A stretch of 64,000 nucleotides of DNA from Candidatus Omnitrophota bacterium (lineage in GTDB: Bacteria > Hinthialibacterota > Hinthialibacteria > Hinthialibacterales > Hinthialibacteraceae), in the NCBI GenBank assembly GCA_016934335.1, contig JAFGTC010000261.1, forward strand, positions 1 through 64,000. The letters are read 5' to 3'. A program made the position numbers and the translations under genes. Positions 36,344 through 45,468 of this stretch are shown here, piece by piece (position 1 is the first letter of the stretch; every line of letters starts with the position of its first letter). The notes below the pieces were generated by a model. It was given only the letters and a program-made list of their open reading frames with translations, searched no databases and was not told where the DNA came from.

Positions 36344-37054
36344 ATGCTTCCATTTTCTTTTATCTTCGCTTTGATTTACCGAATTGTCCAATTAATTCTT
36401 ATTGTTATGGTTATTGTTTTATGCGTTTCTTTGTTGAGAAAAAAACCCCGCCGACACGCGCTGGCGGCGCAGCAGGCCGGCCCTCATGCTCCAATGTATC
36501 GAAGAAACTTTGGCTGCATGAGTTTTTTGGGCTCGATGTTTGTCGTGTTCATTGTTCTGTTGGCCATCGTTTTCAGCGTCAGGACGAACGGCCCCAATCT
36601 CACTGAGCCTGAAAGGCGCATCCAAGAAATCGCCCAGCAGAAGCGAGAAATCGATGCGCGGCTGCAGCGGGAAATTCCCGAATTTGTGCGCTTGCTTTAT
36701 GAACAGGCCGCCGACATCAAAAAAGAATTGAACAGCGCGACCGAAGCGTCGAAAAAATCGTATTTGATGGATGAACTGGAGGATATTGCGCGAACCTTCG
36801 TATTTTTAGATAAGGAAGAATCCGAATATAAAGATCTGCTTTCTGAACTTTCTTCGATTGAAAGAACGTTGATACGCTTGAAGGAATCGGAAAAATTATT
36901 CGGCAGCGAATATGAAGATTTCATGGAGCAATCCCGCAATGCCATGACCAAAGCCAAGGCCAAATTAACCGTCAAAATCAATCTGGATATGGATAAGAGC
37001 GTCTCGCTGAACGAAATTCAAATTCAAGAAAAAATGGATGAATTGCTGCAATAA
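36344..37054 (+). CDS. Two-pass membrane protein with coiled-coil domain
   Basis: Two hydrophobic segments (about residues 8-28 and 60-80) are linked by a basic loop. They are followed by about 150 residues of charged, heptad-rich helix (ERRIQEIAQQKREIDARL and later KLTVKINLDMDKS). No family recognised. It follows the sigma gene after 104 bases and ends the cassette. The architecture resembles the first gene of the cassette (membrane anchor plus coiled coil), so the two may interact across or along the membrane. Confidence 0.72.
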   Translation: MLPFSFIFALIYRIVQLILIVMVIVLCVSLLRKKPRRHALAAQQAGPHAPMYRRNFGCMSFLGSMFVVFIVLLAIVFSVRTNGPNLTEPERRIQEIAQQKREIDARLQREIPEFVRLLYEQAADIKKELNSATEASKKSYLMDELEDIARTFVFLDKEESEYKDLLSELSSIERTLIRLKESEKLFGSEYEDFMEQSRNAMTKAKAKLTVKINLDMDKSVSLNEIQIQEKMDELLQ

Positions 37055-37428
37055 GCAGGTCGCCTTGTTTCCTATCCTACACGTGATAAGAACGCCTGTA
37101 CCCCCCCCACCTCCTCCTGATTTAATTGTGCAGGTCTATGTGTTGAATATGTAACCAAAATATTGAAATGTTTTTCCCTTAAAGTGAAATATGTAGCTCT
37201 ACGGATTACAATCTACTCTTTTTTCTATAAAATTACTATGAAAATCTAACGAAATCATCAACTCATGATTCGCTCCAATAAAGAAGCCCTAGTCTTAGTT
37301 CTTTTCGATTTGCGGTTTTATTACTCTTTAATTTGTGATTTAAAAAGAAATAAGTGAGCAGACTGTCGGTTTTTACCAGATTCCCAATCCTCCGTTCCAT
37401 TTAAAAGCATCTAATCAAATCTTCAATC

Positions 37429-37449
37429 GCAAAATGGCATCCATTTTGC
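37429..37449. repeat. Short inverted repeat upstream of the chemoreceptor gene
   Basis: GCAAAATGG and CCATTTTGC form a 9-bp stem around a 3-base loop. It lies about 160 bases before the chemoreceptor start and could be an operator or RNA hairpin. No T tail. Confidence 0.4.
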
Positions 37450-37521
37450 ATAGTAAAAAAACATTCGTGTTTTTTAATCCATCTTTTCATCCATTTTGGT
37501 GCTGAGCAGGGAGGAATCGTT

Positions 37522-37596
37522 ATGCATCAGCTGCGTCTGTTGTCATTTGGATCTCTTCCAAGGCTCAAGATAGTTCTAGAGGAGAAAGAGAAATAG
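37522..37596 (+). CDS. Possible 24-residue leader peptide
   Basis: An ATG preceded by GGGAGGAATCGTT opens a 24-codon frame ([24 protein letters not shown]) that stops 11 bases before the GTG of the chemoreceptor gene. The ribosome site is strong, and the next gene's own site (AGGAGA) overlaps the stop. It may couple translation to the chemoreceptor or be chance. Not in the ORF track because of its size. Confidence 0.35.
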   Translation: MHQLRLLSFGSLPRLKIVLEEKEK

Positions 37597-37607
37597 GAGA
37601 TTTAACA

Positions 37608-39677
37608 GTGAAATTTCAATTCAAATCCATCCAACTGAAGATTGCATTTTGGTCTGGCTTCTGTCTGTTGGCGACGACCGGCGTTATTGTCGCTTATTCT
37701 GTGTCTGCGCTTTACCAAAACGCTTTGACCGCCGCCCAGGATCAAGCCGTCAACCAAGCTCAGATCAGCGCAGCGACCTTACAGCAGAAATTAGAAATAG
37801 CGATAGATTCCGCTCGCGCCTTGGCGGATTCGATGTCCGCCGTCAAAGATTCGAATCAAAATGTCCAACTCGACCGAGCGACCGTCAATGGAATGCTGAA
37901 AACTCTCCTCGAAAAGAATCCGGATTTTTTTGGCGTCTATACGCTGTGGGAGCCCAATGCTTTCGATGGAAAAGATTTGGATTTCGCCAACAGTCCAGGT
38001 CACGACGCTACAGGCCGCTTCATCCCTTACTGGTCTCGCGACGCTCAGGGGAAAACCATCGTGGAGCCATTAACCGGCTATGAACAAGAGGGAAAAGGCG
38101 ACTATTACATGGTCCCCAAAAGAATTCTCAACGAAGCTCTCGTCGAACCTTATCATTACATTGCAGGCGGAAGGGAAGTGCTGATTACTTCGCTCGTTGC
38201 GCCCGTTATCCATGACCATACTTTTTATGGGATCGTCGGCGTAGATTTCGGATTGGATTTCTTGCAAGCCAACGCCGATGAACTGGACATTTACGATAAA
38301 ACAGCTCAAATGACGATCATCAGTCATCAAGGTATTATTGCCGGGATGACGGGAAAATCAGATATGGTCGGCAAGAATGTTAGAGAGTTGAAAAATCTAT
38401 CCGTCGACTTGTCATGGGTGCAAAAAGGACAGACAAAGACGCAATTTGCTAATGGGATGCTGGAAGTATCTTTTCCTATGATCGCAGGAAAAACAACGAC
38501 TCCCTGGTCTGTCATCATTCAAATCCCTCAAGAAAAAATTACAGAGAACTCCGTGTCGATGATGTGGAAGCAAATTGGATTGAGCGTCTTTTTTCTTGCC
38601 GCAGCATTGATTTTGTTATGGTTCATCACGCAAGGAATTTCGGCGCCCATTCGCGGAGGCGTTCAGCAGGTTGAACAAATTGCGCAAGGGAATCTTACCC
38701 GGCAAGTCGATCAAAAGTTGCTCGCCCGGGAAGATGAATTGGGGCAATGGGCTCGGGCGATGGAGAACATGAACCAGAATTTGAGCGAAATCATCTTCGG
38801 CATTAAAAATGCGTCCGAGCAGGTCGCCGCCAGTTCGGAGGAGCTCGCCTCCTCCTCGCAAACCATGGCCAACGCCGCCGCCGAACAGGCTGCCAATCTG
38901 GAGGAAACATCAGCCTCAATTGAACAATTAAATGCGTCGATCGAACAGAACGCCAGCAACGCCCAAAATACGGCCAAAGTCGCCGCCAAAGCTTCGAACG
39001 ATGCGGATGAAGGCGGGAAAGCCGTCATGGATACGGTCGACGCTATGAAAAAAATTGCCGATCAAATCCGCATAATTGACGATATCGCCGATCAAACCAA
39101 TCTGCTCGCTCTCAATGCCGCCATCGAAGCCGCCCGCGCCGGCGAAATGGGCAAGGGATTCGCGGTCGTGGCGGACGAAGTTCGCAAACTGGCCGAACGA
39201 AGCCAACAGGCCGCTAAAGAAATCAGCTCGTTGGCGGGGAGCAGCGTAAGCCAGGCGGAGAACGCAGGCAATCTTATTCAGCAGGTGGTGCCCGCCATCC
39301 AGAAAGCCGCCGAATTGGTACAAGAAATCAATGCGACTTGCGAAGAACAGAAGAACGGCGCCGAACAAATTCAAAACGCTGTGATGCAGCTTGATCAAGT
39401 CACTCAGCAGAACTCGGCTACCAGCGAAGAATCCGCCTCCGCCAGTGAGGAACTCTCCGCTCAGGCGCAAGCCATGCAAGAAATGGTCGAACGTTTCGTG
39501 ATTAACGATAAAAATTTATATGATCGTTTTTCCAAAGAATCCTCATCCTCTTACACAGAACATTTAACCAAACCGGTTTTACAACGAAACCAATCGGTTT
39601 CAGCTCATAAAAAAGGGCCGCATCAGTCTTTCTCCAATCGGTTGATCGATCATCAAGAAGAGTTTCAAGAACTTTAA
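37608..39677 (+). CDS. Methyl-accepting chemotaxis protein with dCache-like sensor
   Basis: A GTG start with AGGAGA upstream gives 689 residues. Two transmembrane helices (about 10-32 and 325-345) flank an extracytoplasmic dCache-like domain. Its [17 protein letters not shown] and [13 protein letters not shown] segments are typical of ligand-binding Cache receptors. HAMP and a signalling domain follow, with the conserved hairpin tip ([16 protein letters not shown]...[18 protein letters not shown]). The tail is Ser-rich. No cheA or cheW is in the window. The ligand is unknown. Confidence 0.95.
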   Translation: MKFQFKSIQLKIAFWSGFCLLATTGVIVAYSVSALYQNALTAAQDQAVNQAQISAATLQQKLEIAIDSARALADSMSAVKDSNQNVQLDRATVNGMLKTLLEKNPDFFGVYTLWEPNAFDGKDLDFANSPGHDATGRFIPYWSRDAQGKTIVEPLTGYEQEGKGDYYMVPKRILNEALVEPYHYIAGGREVLITSLVAPVIHDHTFYGIVGVDFGLDFLQANADELDIYDKTAQMTIISHQGIIAGMTGKSDMVGKNVRELKNLSVDLSWVQKGQTKTQFANGMLEVSFPMIAGKTTTPWSVIIQIPQEKITENSVSMMWKQIGLSVFFLAAALILLWFITQGISAPIRGGVQQVEQIAQGNLTRQVDQKLLAREDELGQWARAMENMNQNLSEIIFGIKNASEQVAASSEELASSSQTMANAAAEQAANLEETSASIEQLNASIEQNASNAQNTAKVAAKASNDADEGGKAVMDTVDAMKKIADQIRIIDDIADQTNLLALNAAIEAARAGEMGKGFAVVADEVRKLAERSQQAAKEISSLAGSSVSQAENAGNLIQQVVPAIQKAAELVQEINATCEEQKNGAEQIQNAVMQLDQVTQQNSATSEESASASEELSAQAQAMQEMVERFVINDKNLYDRFSKESSSSYTEHLTKPVLQRNQSVSAHKKGPHQSFSNRLIDHQEEFQEL

Positions 39678-39979
39678 ACTCACTCGCAGAACTACATTAT
39701 ATACGATTACGATAGGGGATGCGATCTAACTTCGTTTCCCCTGTTTTTTTTGAAAAACACAATGGGGATTTGTTTTTATCAAATCGATTAAATCTCCCTG
39801 TATCCCATCCTTTTTTTAAGTAAACTAAATAGGTTGAAAACTTTCAGAAATTTATGCATCACTATTTTTGTCGGCATAGTTTTTTTGCAAAATATGATCT
39901 GATCTAATCCATATATGGCTGCGATATCGCTATGGATGACGTATTTTTTGATATTCGATTTCAATAGGATTGAAATACG
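39678..39979. other. 302-base gap with a weak terminator
   Basis: Between the chemoreceptor and the hybrid kinase. AGGGGA (39713) pairs with TCCCCT and is followed by TTTTTTTT, making a weak terminator for the chemoreceptor at about 39713-39750. The remainder is AT-rich and likely holds the kinase promoter. I see no gene. Confidence 0.5.
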
Positions 39980-42175
39980 ATGATTTTGAGGATGGTTGTT
40001 CGAAAGGTACAAACGAAACTTCGACGAAACTTATGGTTTTGCATCAGTCTATGGACTGTCGGTTTTGGGTTGTTTTCGTTTGGAGCGATTCGCTTTGCCG
40101 GCACATTGACGCGCTCATTCAGCTCTTTATCCTTTTTGGGAGATCAGGAAGCCATTCTCATTGGAATTTTTATCCTTCTTTGGATTTTCGGAATCCTTGG
40201 ATGGATCGTTGTGCACAGACAAATCAAAGGCCAAGTGTACAAACGTTTGTACTTACTTGAAAGATCGAGTATTTCTCGTCATTGGCTTCGATTTTTGGCG
40301 GATAGCGTGTCTGAGGGATTGTTTCTTCATGACGGTGAGTCGATCATTGCCGCCAATGCATCTTTCGTAAAAATGACCGGCTTTCGCCGGAATGAACTTG
40401 TGGGTGAATCTATCTGGATCTTATTGGCTCCGGAGCATCATGATGAGATTCGCGAGCATTTTCGAAGCCAAAATGAAGTTGAATTCAATTCGGCGATCAT
40501 CCGGAAAGACGGAAAGCCGCTCCCAGTCAACATGCAGGTCAAGATTAAAGATCATCCCAGTCAAAACAAGAAGATTTGGATTGTATTTGTACAAAATCTG
40601 ACGGAGATTCAAAAAGCGCAAATTGCCGTCAAAGAGAACGAACGAAAATTATCCACTCTGATCAGCAACCTTCCCGGCATGGCTTATCGCTGCAAAAACG
40701 ATCCAAACTGGACGATGGAATATATCAGTGATGTTTGTGAAAAAATCACCGGTTATCAATCCGATGAATTGATCTTTAATCGAAAAATCGCTTTTGGTCA
40801 TCTGATCCACTCCGACGACCGCGAGAGGATTCATCAAACCATCCAGCAATCGATCCGAGATAAAACGCCGTTCGAAATTGCTTACCGGATTACAACCGCT
40901 TCGAAGGAAGAAAAATGGCTTTGGGAAAAAGGCCGAGGCGTCTACAACGCCGGGGGGGAGCTGATCGCCTTGGAAGGCTTCATTTTAGATATCAGCGAAC
41001 GCAAATCACTGGAAGAACAGTTTTATCAAGCGCAAAAGATGGAATCGATCGGCCGGTTAGCGGGCGGTATTGCACACGATTTCAATAATCTGCTGACCGT
41101 CATCACCGGCTACTGCAACATCTCTTTGATGAAACTCCAAGAAGAAGATCCTTTGTATAAGAATTTGAGTGAAATCTTCCGGGCGGCGGATCAGGCCGCA
41201 TCCATCACCAGCCAGCTTTTGGCTTTCAGCCGGAAACAAGTTATTCAACCCAAAATTCTGAACCTCAATTCGGTGTTGTCTGACATGGAAAAGATGATCC
41301 GGCGCTTGATCGGCGAAGACATCGAATTAAAGACCGACTTCGATCCGCACTTGCGGCGCATTCAATCCGATTTAAGCCAAATGCAGCAAATCATCATCAA
41401 CCTGGCCGTCAATGCGAGAGACGCCATGCCGACCGGCGGCCGGATCACGATTCAAACCTATAATTTCAACGGTTCTCAATCCATCGCGCGATTAGACGAC
41501 AAGACCCAAAAATCATTGAAGGGCGATTATGTTGTTATAACGTTTTCGGATACGGGCTGCGGCATCGATCCCAAAATCATCAACCAGATCTTCGAGCCGA
41601 TGTTCACTACCAAAGAGCCGGGAAAGGGCACCGGCCTTGGACTTTCCACCGTTTACGGAATCGTCAAACAAAACAAAGGTCGAATCGAAGTTCAAAGCGC
41701 GCCGGGGCGGGGATCTCTCTTCCGTCTTTTCTTCCCGGCTACGACGGAAGAGATGGACGAAGACGACATAGTCATTCACACCCCTGCGCAGGTTCAGCAT
41801 CATAGCGGCTCGGAGACGATTCTTGTGATCGACGACAATCCAACCATCCGACTTCTCATCAAGAAAATTCTGGACGAATCGAACTATACGGTATTAGAAG
41901 CGCCGAACGAAGAGAGCGCTTTGCATATCAGCCGCGAAACGCCGTCCATCCATTTGTTGATCACCGATCTGGTTATGCCCAGAATAAGCGGAAAAATTCT
42001 TGCGAATCAAATTAAATCCATTCATCCGTCGATCAAAGTGCTATTCATATCCGGATATGACGAAGAAGCGTTGGAGGGTTATGAAGCGCAAGGCCGCGGC
42101 ATCGCCTTTTTAGCCAAACCCTTTAATGCGGAAGCGCTTCGAGAAAAAATTCAAGACGTGTTAAATACCCCTTGA
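39980..42175 (+). CDS. Hybrid sensor histidine kinase: 2 TM, PAS-PAS, HisKA, HATPase, REC
   Basis: The 731-residue protein has two hydrophobic segments (about 20-42 and 57-80) with a tiny loop, two PAS domains (about 105-210 and 225-345), a HisKA box with the phosphoacceptor H366 in GGIAHDFNNLL, an HATPase (NAVNARDAMP-like N box, DTGCGID, GTGLGLSTVYG) and a receiver with D663 in LITDLVMP. Signal transfer would go from H366 to D663 and on to an unknown partner. It follows the chemoreceptor, but no phosphotransfer or output gene is adjacent. Confidence 0.95.
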   Translation: MILRMVVRKVQTKLRRNLWFCISLWTVGFGLFSFGAIRFAGTLTRSFSSLSFLGDQEAILIGIFILLWIFGILGWIVVHRQIKGQVYKRLYLLERSSISRHWLRFLADSVSEGLFLHDGESIIAANASFVKMTGFRRNELVGESIWILLAPEHHDEIREHFRSQNEVEFNSAIIRKDGKPLPVNMQVKIKDHPSQNKKIWIVFVQNLTEIQKAQIAVKENERKLSTLISNLPGMAYRCKNDPNWTMEYISDVCEKITGYQSDELIFNRKIAFGHLIHSDDRERIHQTIQQSIRDKTPFEIAYRITTASKEEKWLWEKGRGVYNAGGELIALEGFILDISERKSLEEQFYQAQKMESIGRLAGGIAHDFNNLLTVITGYCNISLMKLQEEDPLYKNLSEIFRAADQAASITSQLLAFSRKQVIQPKILNLNSVLSDMEKMIRRLIGEDIELKTDFDPHLRRIQSDLSQMQQIIINLAVNARDAMPTGGRITIQTYNFNGSQSIARLDDKTQKSLKGDYVVITFSDTGCGIDPKIINQIFEPMFTTKEPGKGTGLGLSTVYGIVKQNKGRIEVQSAPGRGSLFRLFFPATTEEMDEDDIVIHTPAQVQHHSGSETILVIDDNPTIRLLIKKILDESNYTVLEAPNEESALHISRETPSIHLLITDLVMPRISGKILANQIKSIHPSIKVLFISGYDEEALEGYEAQGRGIAFLAKPFNAEALREKIQDVLNTP

Positions 42176-42271
42176 TTCGCTGAATCGTTCAATATAGATA
42201 AGCATGATTCCATATTGAAACTTGGAGCATTGACGGTATTCTTTGTTCTTTGTTAGAAAAGGTTATATTTC

Positions 42272-42802
42272 ATGATGATTACTAGAATTTTTCCCTGGAT
42301 TGTTTTGTTTACAATGATTCTGGCTAACGGCTGCGTCAAGAACTCGGAAATTTCCGAGACGGCGACGCCGACGCCGACGCCGACAGCCGTCCCGACGTCT
42401 ACGCCCACCCCTCTCCCAACCGTGACGCCCGCCCCGACGCCGGCGCCGCAGGGCCCCGCGTTTCGATTGATTCGCTTGAATCGCGAAGTTATGAAGCCGG
42501 AGCAAGTGGAAAAATACGGGAGAAATCTCGCGGGGAAAAAGGTCGCGGGCTGGATCGGATATTTCTATAAGGCGCTGCCGTCTGAAGAAGCCGGCCTATC
42601 CAGAGTTGTTCTCGATATGGATGAAGCGCCCAATGGGATGCCCGATGTGATTTTAGAAAACATCCCCAATTCAATCGCCGAAAGCCTCCAACCTCGACAA
42701 TGCCTCAATTTTTCGGGCGCCTTGCTGGGCTATGTCGATATACCGGACTGCCGATTTCAATTGTCGCTGGGCGACGTTCAAATTTACGGCTATAGCGAAT
42801 AA
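42272..42802 (+). CDS. Lipoprotein with Thr/Pro-rich linker, unknown function
   Basis: The signal sequence ends with ILANGC, a lipobox with the acylated cysteine near residue 21. A TPTPTPTA-type linker of about 30 residues follows. A globular C-terminal domain of about 110 residues (FRLIRLNREVMKPEQVEKYG...GALLGYVDIPDCRFQLSLGD) has no recognised family. AAGG precedes the start. Architecture suggests a surface- or periplasm-exposed domain held away from the membrane. Confidence 0.8.
   Translation: MMITRIFPWIVLFTMILANGCVKNSEISETATPTPTPTAVPTSTPTPLPTVTPAPTPAPQGPAFRLIRLNREVMKPEQVEKYGRNLAGKKVAGWIGYFYKALPSEEAGLSRVVLDMDEAPNGMPDVILENIPNSIAESLQPRQCLNFSGALLGYVDIPDCRFQLSLGDVQIYGYSE
42360..42450 (+). repeat. 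Degenerate ACGCCG/ACGCCC hexamer repeat encoding Thr-Pro
   Basis: Runs such as ACGCCGACGCCGACGCCGAC encode the Thr-Pro linker of the lipoprotein. Synonymous differences along the tract suggest selection on the linker rather than a pure microsatellite, but slippage could change its length. Confidence 0.7.
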
Positions 42803-42824
42803 ACGATTGGCGCAGTTATCATGC

Positions 42825-43382
42825 TTAGGAGGTTTTGCTGAATCCTTTGGATGAAGCCAGAAGCCAGCCTAGGCAGGAGTCGACGTCGGTGATTTTCCCT
42901 TCCTCAAAGAGGCGGTTCAATTCCTCCGGCGAGAAGGTGACGACTCGTATTTCCTCCGTATCGTCCAGGTTCTGTTTACGGGTCAACTCGCAATCGCGGG
43001 CCAGAAAAAGGTGGAAAGCGTTTTTAATCTTGGCAGGCCCCAGATGAAAGGCGCCCAGCGGCGTCCAATTGTCGCTGGTGTAGCCCGTTTCTTCGGCCAA
43101 TTCGCGTTTGGCCGCTGTCAGGGGATGTTCATCGCCGTCCAAAAGGCCGGCGGGAAACTCGATCGTGATTTTTTGCATGGCGTGCCGATATTGCTCCACC
43201 ATAACGAAACGGCCGTCGGCGGTCATGGGGACGATGGACGCCCATTCGTTGATCTCAAAAACATAAAAATCATCCACAATGCATCCGTTCTGCATATCGA
43301 CGCAGTCGCGGCGCACATTGACGCCGGGAGTTTTCAATACAATCTCGGATGAAAGGGTTTTCCATTTTTTTGGCATAATCAT
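42825..43382 (-). CDS. NUDIX hydrolase (ADP-ribose pyrophosphatase-like)
   Basis: ATG 43382 with AAGGAT upstream is chosen over the track start at 43484, which would overlap the kinase gene. The 185-residue protein carries a complete Nudix box: GLLDGDEHPLTAAKRELAEETG fits GX5EX7REUXEEXGU. The preceding QYRHAMQKITIEFPAG segment is typical of ADP-ribose and nucleotide-sugar pyrophosphatases. Cytoplasmic. It lies 20 bases downstream of the PfkB kinase gene and they are likely one operon. Confidence 0.93.
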   Translation of the reverse strand: MIMPKKWKTLSSEIVLKTPGVNVRRDCVDMQNGCIVDDFYVFEINEWASIVPMTADGRFVMVEQYRHAMQKITIEFPAGLLDGDEHPLTAAKRELAEETGYTSDNWTPLGAFHLGPAKIKNAFHLFLARDCELTRKQNLDDTEEIRVVTFSPEELNRLFEEGKITDVDSCLGWLLASSKGFSKTS

Positions 43383-43401
43383 GAATATCCTTATTTCTTG
43401 C

Positions 43402-44343
43402 TTATCGTCCTTGACAGCAGGGGCAGAAATCGCGGCCGCGCAGCATGGGCCGGTCAACATAAAGAGCGCCCCGCGCGCCGGCAAATCGGCAGTTATACGC
43501 AGAGGCTTCTTGTCCTTTTATCAAAATTCGCTGCAATTCATCTTCTTTCTTCAATATCGCCTGGAAAGCGGAGGGCGTCGCGATGGAACTAATTAAGCTG
43601 GCTGTCAGCCAATCTCCCGCTCCGGCCGCATCGACGAAGTCGAGGAGCGGCGCGGGCGGCAAAGCGCGCCATTCGCTTTTTTGATTCGCGCATGTCACGC
43701 GATATCGCAAGCCTTCCGAACCGGCCGTTTCGATTTCAAGCGGGACGGACGCAGCGCCGGTTATTTCCTGGACGCCGACCCGTCGATCCCGGGAATATTT
43801 TATAAGATCGCAAATCTCGACGCTCTGGCGGAACAGGTCTGCATCATCGATTCGGTTCGGCTCAAACACGATCCATGCGGAGCGCCGCCTGCAGATTTTC
43901 GCCAACTTTAACGCCGCCGGAGAAACTTTGTCAAAATAAAATACGTCAATCTTTTTCGGCAGGGATGCTTCGATTGCATCGATAAAATCAGGGGAAACAG
44001 GCTTATAGAGAGGGAATCGCTCCTCGCAATAAGGGCATTGCTTCACGAAATCGTGTCCGCCGTTTCTATGATATAAAACATAAATCGGCGTTTGGATATC
44101 CGATCGCCGCCTCACGAACTGATCGTTGATCCGCCAACGGCGAAATTCTTCCAACACATAATCCCCTGCGCGATCCTCTCCCAGGTCGACGACGGGCGCC
44201 ACGCTCCACCCTCGCCGCCGTAAAAGAATCATGGCGTTAGGGAATCCGCCGGCGGATAATCGGGGCGGTTCGTCGGAATCCACATCCATGACATCCAAAC
44301 AAGCCAAACCGGTTGCGACAATGGTGAAATTCATCGAATTCAT
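43402..44343 (-). CDS. PfkB-family carbohydrate kinase with extra cysteine clusters
   Basis: The track start at 44364 is a TTG; ATG 44343 (or 44334) is likelier, though neither has a strong ribosome site. The 313-residue product has the PfkB fold with AGGFPNAMILLRRRG, substrate-side loops and the DAAGAGDWL anion-hole/catalytic-base motif. Two extra cysteine pairs, CPYC (near residue 110) and CPCC at the very C-terminus, are not part of the basic family and could bind zinc together. Substrate is unknown; possibilities include ribose, fructose or a nucleoside. Upstream of a NUDIX gene. Confidence 0.85.
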   Translation of the reverse strand: MNSMNFTIVATGLACLDVMDVDSDEPPRLSAGGFPNAMILLRRRGWSVAPVVDLGEDRAGDYVLEEFRRWRINDQFVRRRSDIQTPIYVLYHRNGGHDFVKQCPYCEERFPLYKPVSPDFIDAIEASLPKKIDVFYFDKVSPAALKLAKICRRRSAWIVFEPNRIDDADLFRQSVEICDLIKYSRDRRVGVQEITGAASVPLEIETAGSEGLRYRVTCANQKSEWRALPPAPLLDFVDAAGAGDWLTASLISSIATPSAFQAILKKEDELQRILIKGQEASAYNCRFAGARGALYVDRPMLRGRDFCPCCQGR

Positions 44344-44441
44344 GTATTCAAAAAGAGGTCTCAAACTCTGATTTTATTGGAATCATTGAAAATGGATGGA
44401 AATCCTTTGCTGATAAAATAGTCTAGGAGACAATTTACATA

Positions 44442-45299
44442 TCATTTCTCGGTTTGGTCGTAGTTGCTAATTCCCGAATAGGGCTGAAATTCCAGATATC
44501 CAAAGCGGCTAGGTTCGTGAAACGATACAAGACGCGTCGGCGACCAACTGCAATATTCCACATCCTGACCGGTTGTTCGGCAGTAGCGGTAAAAATTAGC
44601 GCGCCAAACATCGCCGGCCTCGGGGGCCGATCCTCCCACAGCTGAGAAGGGAATTCTCACTTCGACCTGCCAAACGCGGTCCTGATCCGAACTATCCTGC
44701 ACCGTGCCGTCCACCCACACAGAGGCTTCCATGCCCTCAGCGGTGAAATCCCATTCGCCTTGGATGCCTTTCGACAGCCCATTTTCGTCTAATGTGTTGT
44801 TGATAATGGCGTCGAAAATGGTTCCCAGTGGATTCCATTGCAGTTCGTAATAGCGGGTAAGATCTTTGGGCGTTATGAAAAATTCCGCTACTTCTTCTTC
44901 CCACAGTTTGCTGTCTCGTTTCAGAAACGTGGCTTGGATGTCTACATCGCGGCATATCCAGCCGAGGTAAAGAGCCGCATCGTCATAGGCGATGCGCACT
45001 TCGGTCGATTCGCTTGCGGGCGCGCTGGCGTCGTTTAGATAGAAAGGAGACAAAACGGCGGCTTTTTTCCAAAAGGGCTCATCCAGTTTGCCGTCTAATT
45101 TCAAAGCGCCTTCGATCTTTGGAACTTTTGCGCGCCGCGGCAGATCGAGTTTCAGCGCATCAGTTCCTTCCGAAGCGGACGCAATCCACATTTTTACGTT
45201 GTGTGAAGCCGTTTTGGCTTCATCGGCTGAGGATGCGAGCGCAGATATGGAAAAGACCGTAACAATTAAAACTGCATGACGAAAATGGGCGGCCATCAT
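44442..45299 (-). CDS. Exported CBM9-like (carbohydrate-binding) protein
   Basis: ATG 45299 with AAGGAGGAG is far better than the track start at 45353. A signal peptide ends near ALASSADE. The mature protein has a CBM9-like sandwich: LKLDGKLDEPFWKKA, TEVRIAYDDAALYLGWIC and EFFITPKDLTRYYELQWNPLGTIFD. The C-terminal strand FGYLEFQ is typical. Such proteins bind xylan or other glycans, often as solute- or enzyme-associated modules. It appears monocistronic. Confidence 0.88.
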   Translation of the reverse strand: MMAAHFRHAVLIVTVFSISALASSADEAKTASHNVKMWIASASEGTDALKLDLPRRAKVPKIEGALKLDGKLDEPFWKKAAVLSPFYLNDASAPASESTEVRIAYDDAALYLGWICRDVDIQATFLKRDSKLWEEEVAEFFITPKDLTRYYELQWNPLGTIFDAIINNTLDENGLSKGIQGEWDFTAEGMEASVWVDGTVQDSSDQDRVWQVEVRIPFSAVGGSAPEAGDVWRANFYRYCRTTGQDVEYCSWSPTRLVSFHEPSRFGYLEFQPYSGISNYDQTEK

Positions 45300-45468
45300 G
45301 ATAGACTCCTCCTTGCAATCCGAATGGGCGATCGACCGATCGTTCAAAGACAATATACCATAGTTCTTCGCATCGTCCTAAGCCTGGCAAGAGCGTCCCA
45401 TCCGCCGACCGCGCGCCCGACGGTGAATCCAAAAATCCCATTCAATTTTTGTGAACAAGAATCAGACG

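Larger units (their letters stand above)
37055..37607. other. 553-base AT-rich intergenic region
   Basis: No long coding frame is convincing. It holds an eight-C tract, an AT-rich body, a short hairpin (37429-37449) and a possible 24-codon leader (37522-37596) before the chemoreceptor GTG. It is the promoter region of the chemoreceptor and the end of the sigma cassette; no clear terminator is seen. Confidence 0.5.

Noticed and set aside
34446-37054. Toxin-antitoxin or phage-defence module
   Set aside because: No nuclease, kinase or immunity domain is visible; the sigma factor points to regulation instead.
37095-37110. C-tract as phase-variation hotspot
   Set aside because: A run of eight C lies in a gap with no reading frame or obvious promoter element to switch.
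42360-42450. CGACGC repeat run as a CRISPR-like or tandem repeat array
   Set aside because: It is in frame and encodes the Thr-Pro linker of a lipoprotein; there are no spacers.
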